Assembly: GCF_030936135.1 (NCBI RefSeq)
Contig: NC_082597.1
Span: 78,908,495-78,972,494 of the forward strand
From: Gavia stellata
Taxonomy: Eukaryota; Chordata; Aves; Gaviiformes; Gaviidae
DNA: 64,000 nucleotides
Direction of reading: 5' to 3'
Every line of letters starts with the position of its first letter. The stretch's first letter is position 1. Shown in pieces: positions 52,225 to 61,610 of this stretch. A model generated the notes under the pieces. That model saw only the letters and a program-made list of their open reading frames with translations, did no database searches and was not told where the DNA came from. Position numbers and translations under genes: made by a program.

Positions 52225-53630
52225 AATCAGTCACAGAATTGTTTAGGTTGGAAGGGACCTCTTGAGATCATCCAGTGTTTGAACACTCTCACAGTAAAGA
52301 AGTGTTTTCTTCTGTTCAGATGGAACTTCATATGGTATAATTTGTGTCCATTGCCACTTGTCCTGTCAGTGGACATTACTGAGAGGAGTCTGGCTCCCTC
52401 TTCTTCATCCCCTCCCATCAGGTATTTATAAACATTGATCGGATCCCTCCTGAAGCCTTCTTTTCTCCAGGCTAAACAGTTCTAGCTCTCTCAGTCTCTC
52501 CTCGTATGAAACATACTCCAGTGCATAAATCATCTTGGTGGCTCTGCATTGGACTCACTCCAGTAACTCCATATCTTTCTTGAACTGGGGATCCCAGGAC
52601 TGGGCGCAGCACTCCAGGTGTGGCTTCATCAGTCCTGAGCAGAGGGGAAGGATCACCTCCTGCAACCTGTTGCCAGTGCGCTGTTTAATGCAACCCAAGA
52701 TGGTGTTGGCCTTCTTTGCTGCAAAGGTGCTGGCTCACGATCAACTTGGTGTCCACCAGGACACTCAGGTCCTTCTCTGCAGAGCTGTTTTCCAGCTGGT
52801 AAGCCCCCAGTCTGTACTGGTGCATAGGGCTTATTTCTCCCCAGATGCAGGACTTTGCATTTCCCTTTGCTGAACTTCATGAGGTTCCCAGCTGTCCATT
52901 TCTCCAGCCTGTTGAGATCTCTCTGGATGGCAGCACAACCATCTGGTGCATCAGCCCCTCCTCCTAGTTTTGTGTCATCTGTCAACTTGTTGAGGATGCA
53001 TTCTTTCCCAGTGTCCAGGTCATTAATGAAAATGCTGAACAGTGTTGGAACTAGTATTGACTCCTGAGGTACACCGCTAGTGACTTGCCTCCAACTAGAC
53101 TTTGTGCCACTGATCACAGCCCTCTGGGCCTGGCCATTCAGCCAGTTTTCAGTCCCCCTCACTGTCCACTTACCTAACTTGTATGCCATCAGCTTGTCTA
53201 TGAGGGTATTATGTGAGACAGTGTCAAAAATGTTACTGATGTCAAGGTAAACAACATCCACTGCTCTCCCCTCATCCATCAAGCTAGCCACTTCATTGTA
53301 GAAGGCTATGAGGTTGGTCAAGCATGATATCCCCTTCATAAATCCAATCTGACTTCTCCTGATCACCTTCTTGTCCTTCATGTGTTTGGACGTTGTTTCC
53401 AGGACGATTTTCACCATCACCTTCCCAGACAGCGAGAAGAGGTTGACCAGCCTGTAGTTTCCCAGATCTTCTCTCTTGTTCTTCTTGAAAACAGGCGGGC
53501 ATTTGTTCTGTTCCATTTTTCAGGAACTTCTCTCATTTGCATGACCTCTCAAAGATAATTGTGAGTAGCCTGGCAATGACATCAGCCAGCTCCTTCAGCA
53601 CTCGTGGGTGCAGCCTGTCGGGGCCGTCAG
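52225..53630 (-). mobile_element. CR1 LINE, antisense, 5'-truncated copy
   Basis: This is the largest and youngest-looking transposon in the window. Its 3' end (on the plus strand tcacagaattgtttaggttg, gaagggacctcttgagatca) is the typical antisense CR1 end. Further into the element lie the 3' UTR and a reverse-transcriptase coding region. The 5' break is near 53630, where the DGPDRLHPRVLKELADVIA block begins abruptly. The endonuclease domain and ORF1 are absent. Bird CR1 elements are usually 5'-truncated like this. It lies in FBLN1 intron 1 in reverse orientation. Confidence 0.93.
52653..53516 (-). pseudogene. CR1 reverse transcriptase remnant
   Basis: A 287-codon minus-strand frame encodes the finger, palm and thumb part of a CR1 reverse transcriptase. 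Recognisable blocks are VVYLDISNIFDTVSHNTLID, RAVISGTKSSWRQVTSGVPQ, FSIFINDLD, the active-site region reading LTDDTKLGG where FADD is usual, and LEKWTAGNLMKFSKGKCKVL. The first catalytic Asp and the DD pair remain. A frameshift near 52825-52845 takes the last 55 or so codons out of the family frame; the proper continuation (QYRLGAYQLEN...) is in another frame. With no N-terminus and no endonuclease, it is a dead fragment and not a cellular gene. Confidence 0.92.
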
Positions 53631-54583
53631 TCAAAAAACTTATGAAACAAAGAAAAAACATTAGAAAGCTGTCCCGCTTAATAATCGGATGTTTTTTTAC
53701 GCAGATTGCGTATTTGTTATACAAGGAGCTGTTCAGTATCCGGACTACAAGATAATTAATAGGAAAATGTGACTCATGTTTTATTCCAAGTTCTGATACA
53801 CCTGCTGTGCAGTGAACTTTTGCACTTGGAGTATGAAGCAAACCTGTGTGCTTGTTAGTTCGTTAACAGTATTTAGATTTATTAAATTAGAGACTTTTGC
53901 AAAAATCCTACTCTGCACAAGTAATTATCTTCGGTATGCTTTTCCCTTTAGTTTCGGGGTTGGTGTCAGTTGGTATCTATATTAATATTTCTTTCATATG
54001 TTAAGTGATCAAAATAACATATACCTTTCTGTGTCTCTGTACAATACTTCTGCATTTACAGACATACTTTTGAGTAAAACACATTAATTGGATAATAACC
54101 TCAGGAAAAAATAGTTCTGTAAATTAACTTGTAATGATACTCATCTGTCTTTCATATCAGACAGTTATTTGATTTATCTTGTGTTCTTCAGGATTTTAAA
54201 AGGTTGCTTATTGCTACTGCCACTTTCGATAACAAAGGAGTGCAATCCAACAGATCCTTTTAGGAGTCTATCTGAACTGTTTTCTGCTGGAGTATCAGTC
54301 CTAGGCTGTGTTTTTATGTAGAAGGTTAGGGGAAAATGCAGTTTGCTTCACCGAGGAAGGAATACCTCCAGCACTTGGGCTGATTGCAAGGTGCTAACGG
54401 ACGCTTCATTTGGCCATGGCTGCCTTTTGGATGGGCGCACTACTCTGTCTGTAGATTAGGAAGGGGAAACCAAACTGACTCTCTTTTGTTTGTTTTTTTT
54501 TTTTTTTTAACTGGCAGGTGCAATACTGTTTACTAAGGTTGTATTAAATACATTGTTGTGTTTTTCTTTCTTCATTTCTGCAG

Positions 54584-54683
54584 ATCTTTCAATGGAAGAA
54601 TGCTGTGACAAGGGTATTGAATGGGCAAATAAAAACAGACTATGTACTTCTCTACCGTTAATATCCGAGGCCAGAGAATGCAG
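54584..54683 (+). CDS. FBLN1: Fibulin-1, exon 2 (first anaphylatoxin-like module, N-terminal part)
   Basis: The exon is 100 nt and follows a strong acceptor. With the last base of exon 1 it encodes residues 26-58 plus two bases of codon 59. The segment DLSMEECCDKGIEWANKNRL and the following CTSLPLISEAREC have the anaphylatoxin-like spacing CC-x12-C-x11-C, continuing in exon 3 as x6-CC. This is the N-terminal module of fibulin-1, and the ordering matches its known domain plan of three anaphylatoxin-like modules followed by EGF-like repeats. Its 5' splice site, CAG|GTATAT, is off consensus at +4 to +6. Skipping the exon (100 nt) would shift the frame. Confidence 0.95.
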
Positions 54684-56377
54684 GTATATAGTTATGAATT
54701 ATATATTAAACTATAGTTTATATTTTCATGTAAAAACATGGGAATGGCAGGTATGAAAGCTGATTTAGAAGATGAATCATCCAGCTCTTAAATCCAAGTT
54801 TTTCAAATCCACATCTGGCCTTGGGGAGTACGTACGGAGTACCTACTTTTCTTCCTTTATGTCCTTTAAATTTTTGCTGTTGGTCTAGTGTAGAGTCACC
54901 TAGCTCTAATCCGTTTGACATGTGCTTAGTCAGAAGTTTTTCCACTGTACTCTACTCACAGGGCTTGGACTCCGCCTATAGTGAATATGTCTCAGCATGA
55001 CTCCCCTAATGTCAGCAAAACTTCTTCAGTTCATACTGGTTGTGAATCTAACCCAATGATGGTCTAAATTCTTAGGCAAAATTTTATCAAGAAACACAAC
55101 AGATCCTGTACATGAATAACCTATAGATTGCATATGTACATATGTATGTATGTAAGACAGCCTTTTAAAACTATTTCTCCTGTGTAGTGCCAAACAGATA
55201 ATTGTCCTGTGGTTCTCAGTTGAATTGCTGGATGGGGGAACTTAAAGGAGAGTCAAGGAGATTCCTAGTTACGTAGAGTGTCCGACTTCTGTCAAACGTA
55301 TTTGACCGTAGAAAATATTAACCTTTAGTTAACAAATAGATTTCTTAATTCTACTGACATTTAAGAGGATACTAATTTCTATTATGTAATCTAGCAAATG
55401 AAATAATGAAGTTAAATGTTAAAATTATTTGCAGAGTAATATTTTGGTTATACTGAATTTCTTACATGGTTGGGGCATTCGTATTTTTTATGTCAATGAT
55501 AGCTTGCGTTATATTTGCTGTTAAATGCACTTGTCACATTTAATTTGTGGAGCTAACAATTTGTGATTGGTAGTTTGAGGGGCAGTTTCACAGAAGACTT
55601 TGTATTTAAAACACATTACATTGCTCCCCTCTATCTTTTCAAATGCATTGCAAAGTGATTTAACTTTGGTAATTGTAGAAGTGTTGGATTGATCTTTATT
55701 GCGGAAAGAATGTGTCTTGCAGGCAAGTCTGTCCATGTTTTCTGACTTTTGCATTTATATTGGCATAGAAAGCAGTCTCTTACGCAGAAGAATTGACAGA
55801 TAGGACTTAAATCCCAATTTAGGAAATACTTGAAGAGTCATAAGAGTTACAGACAAAACAGAGACAGGAAAAACAGGAAACCAAGTTTATTGAACAATCT
55901 GGGAGTGAGAATCTTGATGATTTAATGATCGTTTGATTAATGTGAGTTGTGATTCAGCTGTAAATGTAATTTATTCTTTTAAAGATTGCCATTTTAGAGA
56001 GTCTTTAGGACTTCATAGGAACTGAAAAATGCTTACTAATACTTCATCTAGCTTTTATGCATAACTGATATGTAATTAAGAAAATTATAGTGATGTAATA
56101 GTAAATCAGAAATGGATAAATGCACATATTCTGTGAGAGGCCTGAGCACTTATTGACAAAAAACAAGTGGATAAATTCAGTTCGGTTGCATTTATTCATG
56201 ACTGTGTGATAAATAAACATAGCCACCCTGAAGCTTGGCTTCACAATAAAAATGAGTAAGTAAAATTGGCATCTTTGACTACTTTCTTTAATGGCAATAT
56301 TATTTTACTCCAGTTATGACTGCAAACTGGCATATCTGTGAGAGGTACAGAAAAATCACTTTATGATGCCATTCAGA

Positions 56378-56440
56378 CACAAAAGTAAGGGCCAAATTCT
56401 ACTCCTAATTGCTGGTGTAACTGGAGCCAGAATGAGCAGT
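56378..56440. repeat. Short copy of an old interspersed repeat
   Basis: agggccaaattctactccta followed by attgctggtgtaactggagc resembles the amniote repeat beginning 'gggccaaattctgctctcagttacaccggtgtaa'. Only the first 60 bp or so are recognisable. Family name unknown. Confidence 0.45.
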
Positions 56441-57944
56441 GAGGGAGCATGATTCCCTTTGCAAGCACGTGAGGGTAATGACACTGATTTTGTACATTTA
56501 TTCCTACTGCACAGAGATGCAAGCAAAACCAAAACCAGGTTCATTGCACTTGCTGATATGTAGGCAGATGAGAATATGGCACAGGATGCCTTATTGGTTA
56601 CAGTTTTTCAAAAGAACTTCCTTCCTATTTAGACATCTACATGCAGTGAGAGCTGCTGGGGGCCAGATACCTGTCATTTATGTGGTCGCTTAAATCCCAG
56701 CTGGGATCTTTTGACTGTTGAGTGCAGAACAGTTTGGACAGTGTAGATTGTCTGACTTTGAGTGCTCTAAAAAAACATGGCCTCTTGGGTGTACAAACCT
56801 GTATTACTTCATGCCAGAGGGAGCTCTGCTCTGCATATTTCAGCTTGGTTTTGCAAGGTTAGTGATAGAATACAAGGGAAAAATACATTGTGAAGTGAGC
56901 AGATTTGACCAAGTTACTGAAGTAAAAATGATTTTGCATGGTTACATTGCAAAGACTGTGCAACACAGAACAGATTGGATGTGAGTACTTTCCCCAACAT
57001 GCTTTACAAGAATTTACATGCTGTTTTTTAATCATCTGCTTAGAATAGTAATAACATAACAGCATCTCAGATTCGGTCCTTCCCTCAAAGCAAGCCCATT
57101 GCTACCGTTTCTTTTGCTTTTCTTTTGTTCGTGTGAGGAACAAGCTGCCTTATTGAATTAGAACTGCACCCCCTTGACCTTTTCCCAACCGTTTAAAGCA
57201 CATGCATAGTAATCAAGAAGGGTTTCCACGCAAGCCCTGACATTCTCATATCTGCTGTACATCCTAGAAACAAGCTGACAGCTCTGGGTTTCAACATCCT
57301 TTTAGGATCCTTCCCTCAAAGTCCCTCGTGGTTCTTGAGGGACTTGCCATCTGTGTGAGCGTCACTTGCTGACTATGGTACAGTTCAAACTGCAGATGTG
57401 CTCACTTTCTTGTCCTACACCACAGGTGAGCCAGACGCCCTGTCTGAAGTTCACATGAATTCATAAGATCTATCTGGCTACTGTTACTCGGTTGCATTTA
57501 AGTTGTAACAAGGTTCCTGGCTCAATGTCCAGTCATGTCTGCAGTCTCTTACTGTGGTTGCTTCTCCCACAAATGAGTATACCTCACTGTATTATTACTC
57601 TGGGCAATGGCAGTATTTTTCTCTCTGCCTTCATGACTCAGTAAATATGAGTGTGGAGTTTTAATGAATGATATCTTTGGCTGTCATAACAGCAACTTTT
57701 TGCCCATTCATCCATTTTCTTGTGATGTGGTTAAACTCACAGCATCTGGAAACAGCTGCCATTTATTTTTGGAACTCAACCTGCTCAATAAATCTTCTTC
57801 ATTTCAAAACGAAGAGTTTCCCCTGCCCAGAGCTCTTAGCAAGTGAACTTAATTCCAGGGCCAGAAACAGCGTATCTCCATGTGAGAATTGCATGCCTTT
57901 AGCACTGTGTAAAGTCTTTTTGCAATTACATTGGGAATAACATT

Positions 57945-58180
57945 ATTTATTATTAGTGTTGCAAGAATGCATAAAAGAAGAAGCTACAGAACACTCTGCT
58001 AGGTGCTGTGCACGAACAGAACAAAAAGGTGATCCATGTTCCCAAGCAGAGATAAGTGGCAGCACTTGGATACACACTCAGGCGGGAACACAAGGAAATA
58101 ATAACACAAGAGTGTTTGGAATGATAGGCACCAGATGCTTAACCGCTGATAGATGTTTATTGATTTACGCCATTGTAAGC
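57945..58180. repeat. Old interspersed repeat, antisense-type copy
   Basis: The order attatttattattagtgttg, gctaggtgctgtgcacgaac, agaacaaaaaggtgatccat, gttcccaagcagagataag, acacaaggaaataataacac, ggaatgataggcacc parallels the repeat phrase 'gctaggcgctgtacaaacacagaacaaaaagacggtccctgccccaaagag'. It is common in sauropsid genomes. A related segment of opposite orientation is at about 41545-41645. Confidence 0.55.
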
Positions 58181-61100
58181 CTGGAAGAGCCTGAGATTTT
58201 GGACATCAAAGTTGTGACAGTTTTATGTCTGAAAAAGCTATTTAAGGTTGGTTTTGGAGAAGTTGTCTTTATTAATTATTATCTCTTCTCTGTAGCCTGC
58301 TAAGTGTGCCTTACAGTCACTAAGATCTTTGGCTTCACAGTCAGAGGCGTAGAAGAACAGTCTGCTATGTTGTCAGGGTTTTATTGCCCCTCATTTAGGA
58401 CAACTTGCTTACTTCACTTTGTGAATAATGTCAAACTCAGTCCTTTCTCTGCCACAACATTATCAGTATTGTTTCTTTACATAATATATGATATCAATAT
58501 CATTTTACCCTTTACCTTCAAGAAAACTTTTATTAAGTAAACTACAAAGTTGTTTATGGATTGCAGCTGATTAATTTTGAGGTTTGTTGAATCAATTATT
58601 TTTACTTGAGTCCCTTGCTAATTTATAACACGTTCAAATATATGTATTTTCATTTTTGAGGCACTCTTTATTATTTTCATTTGTCATATTGTGTCACTCA
58701 TAATACCAGATCTTGCTCTTAATTTTCCTAAGTTCATTTCTGTTGCACATTAAACTGTGAACTGAAAGGACTAAGGGTGGAAGACCCAGCTTGTTTTTGC
58801 AAAATAATTCTGGAGTGGAGTCATTCCCTTTTTAATTTTAGTATTTTTTGTCAAAGGCCTTCCACTGTGCACATGAATAGCACTGACATAGTTTGAAGAC
58901 AGGCTAATAAGTAGGAGAGAGGCAGAGGGTAATGAAATTAGACTGACAACAAAGACATTGTGTTCAGAGCAAAGTTACATTTTAATGCTTTTATGGAAAG
59001 AAATGAAAGGAAAATTAAGTGTTTAGGAAATCTTTGGTGGTTTAGGAGTGCATCCTCTGGGAAGGAGAATAAAAAATGTGAAAGGATTGTGGAGGTAAAT
59101 GGAATGTAGCTTTTCAGCTGGAAATTTATTCCATGAAAACCTATAACATTGGTTAAATTTTAACAAAGTAACAGTGAGAATATAAAACATGGTTTATTCA
59201 CTTGATTTGTAATCAAATTACCTAGTAATGAAATAACGTTAATTTTGGATCAGCATCTGCCACAAAAAATAAGGATTTTTTTAAATGTCTGAGTGATTTC
59301 TCTTCACTAGTGAGCCATGAATAAAACTCATCTTTCAGAGAAACCAGAAAATGCATGATTTTACCTGGAATATCCTGAGTGAATGTCAGTTATGAGGCCT
59401 CATGCTCCTAGAGACTCTGTATTTAGTGTTCTAAGATTTCAGCCATATTGTAAATACCTATTTATTTCAATAAAGTTCTGTTGCACTATTTTAACTGAAA
59501 ATCAGAATATGGCAGATAAGGAAGAAGCAGCCTTGGGCTTTTTTAATTATTAGGAGTAATTAAAAAAAAAAAAACAGGAAAGCACTCCTCTACTTTCTCT
59601 ATTTTTAGAGACCGATATTTTAAGCTGTCCGTAGACATGAAGTTAATAGGAATGCTACACAGGAAGAGTTGAAAGGTTTTACATGAAGAGGCAAATCTAG
59701 ATGTCCTATTAGCCATTAGAGGTGGCTCCTTTACTCCACTGTGAAGTAGAAAGTGGGTATGTATTATATTAGGGTTTAAGCCAGGGAGACACACATAACT
59801 TAGCAAAGACAGGGAGAGACTCTTCATCTCAGAAGTCTTGGAGTCTGAAGAGCTTGTGGTGGTATGCTCTAGCAACCGTCAGCATGTGGGCTGGGGTGCA
59901 AAGGGAAAAGGATGGTCAGCTGGGCAGGCTAAGTTGCAGCCAGAAGACCAGTACTGTGCAGATTTTTCTAGCATTTGTCTCTGCTACCTTTCAATGATTT
60001 CTACCTCTGTTACAGCCACACAAGTGTTTACAGTCTCAAACAGTATTTGCTACCAGTGCAACTTCACTGTAGGATTTGGGCAGTGAAGTGTGCTTTTATT
60101 GTTGTTGTTCTGAGAATGAACAAATGGTATTTTAATCTAGTATTCAACTGATGTTTAATTCCTTATTACAGTTGGGGTGGGCCACATGACTTATGAATAC
60201 AGCTGTGGGAAACATTTTAAGAAACTTTTTTGTTTTGGTTGAAATTGCCAATTTGTCAGGAATTTCAAAGAGGTGACTTGTATTTGAAAAAAAAAGCCAC
60301 ACTGGAAATCAAACAGATCTACTGAAAGACTGCTGTTGTTTGTTTGTTTGTCTGGGGCTAACATATCTAGTCCTCAAGAGGACTTGGAGGGGTAAAGGAG
60401 CTGGAAAGTCTCAGCTCCCACACTCTTGGGCTTGAAGTTCAGGTTTTACAGGCTTCCAAAGTCCTGACAGTCAGACCACCCCAGAGCTGGGCAGGGAATG
60501 GAAATTCTGCTTCAGAGGGAATTTCAGCAACAAAAAAGCTACGTGTTCTTCAAAACTGGAACTAAATCAAGTATCAAAAACTTCAAATATTCTGCCAAAT
60601 AAAGTTACTGTCCTGGGCTTAACTTCTAGCTATGACTTTAGAGTCTATTTTTGAACAATTTGTTCAGGAACTTATCCTGGTTTTTGTTCCTATGCATTGA
60701 AGTCTCATAGCTGTTTCTGTCCAAGTGAGAACTGCACAGTCAGACTGTTACAAAATCCAATAAATAAGAATCAGAAATCTTCAGGAGTGTAGCTTGACAA
60801 CCTTGCCTCGCCAATTTATATCCTGTCTCCTTTCCACATCTTCCTGCCCTGTAATACTCTTCTCCTCTCCCTTGTCTTTCTTCGCCTCTTGCTTGCAATA
60901 CGCTCTTTCTCACTATGACTTTCCTCAGTATCTTAACTTCTCCTCATATCTCCAGTTGTCCCACAGAGCAACACTATGAGCTTCCTTCAACATGCCGTAC
61001 CTGTTTGTTTGAGCAAGGGGCAGCAGGTGCCAGGGTTGCCTGGCCATAGGATTGCAGACTGTCACAATGTCCAGGGCCCGACTTCTCCCTTCCATCAGTA

Positions 61101-61260
61101 GGAGCACCGATTTGTTCTCGCCATCCTCTGCTCAGCCACCAGCTGTCACAAAACATGCAACAGTGCGACGACCCGGAGACCCTGAGCCCTGTAGCAAATG
61201 TGGTTGAAGTAATCCAGCTTAAAAAAATTGTTAGGACAGACTGCAAAGCAGACAGGCAGT

Positions 61261-61302
61261 TAAACTGTATTAAACATATGACCTTAACTGTATTAAACAT
61301 AT
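61261..61302. repeat. Short duplication, 19 bp at 23-bp spacing
   Basis: taaactgtattaaacatat (61261-61279) and ttaactgtattaaacatat (61284-61302) differ by one base. They lie 170 bp before FBLN1 exon 3. Confidence 0.85.
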
Positions 61303-61474
61303 CACGTAGATGTTCTGCCTACCTTAAAGAATATTTTTACTTTGTAACTAAAATGTGTGCCCACAGGAACCTCTTTCGATGAGACTAGTACAAGTGCTAA
61401 TTGTCAAAATTTGTATTATCTGTTCTTTACCTGTCTATGACATTCTTCTCCCATTGCTTCCATCCTTTTGTCAG

Positions 61475-61610
61475 CATGACTCAGTTACAGTGCTGCCACA
61501 GCCATTTGGAGAAGCAGTACTGTTCAGATGGGATTGAATTTGCCAACGTGCGTGACGAGTGTGACTCACATATTGGTGAAAATTCTACCTGTGAAGCTGA
61601 ATACTTTAAG
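61475..61610 (+). CDS. FBLN1: Fibulin-1, exon 3 (end of first and most of second anaphylatoxin-like module)
   Basis: The exon is 136 nt and completes codon 59 (Ser) and encodes residues 60-104, ending at an intact codon before a strong 5' splice site (AAG|GTGAGA). It begins MTQLQCCHSHLEKQYCSDGI and continues with the order C-x8-C-x12-C-x9-C. The Cys pair at residues 65-66 closes the first module and opens the second. The NST at residues 95-97 is an N-glycosylation site in the same place as one in other fibulin-1 sequences. The next exon, expected to begin near a KCC-type block, was not found before the window end. Together with exon 2 this is a clear FBLN1 match. Confidence 0.95.

Larger units (their letters stand above)
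39441..54583 (+). other. FBLN1: FBLN1 intron 1
   Basis: The intron is about 15.1 kb and begins GTAAGT within the CpG island. It ends with a strong pyrimidine tract and acceptor (ttctttcttcatttctgcag). It contains CR1 and MIR fragments, listed separately, and AT-rich unique sequence. I see no nested protein gene or RNA gene. The first 850 bp, being CpG-rich, is a candidate location for transcriptional regulation. Confidence 0.85.
54684..61474 (+). other. FBLN1: FBLN1 intron 2
   Basis: About 6.8 kb with a weak donor and a good pyrimidine-rich acceptor (attgcttccatccttttgtcag). It contains an ATGT-rich microsatellite-like patch at 55130-55155, old repeats at about 56378-56440 and 57945-58180, and a pyrimidine-rich tract at about 60815-60960. 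I see no nested gene or RNA gene. Confidence 0.85.

Noticed and set aside
52653..53516. 287-codon frame as a possible host gene
   Set aside because: All recognisable blocks are CR1 reverse transcriptase, and the N-terminus and endonuclease are absent.
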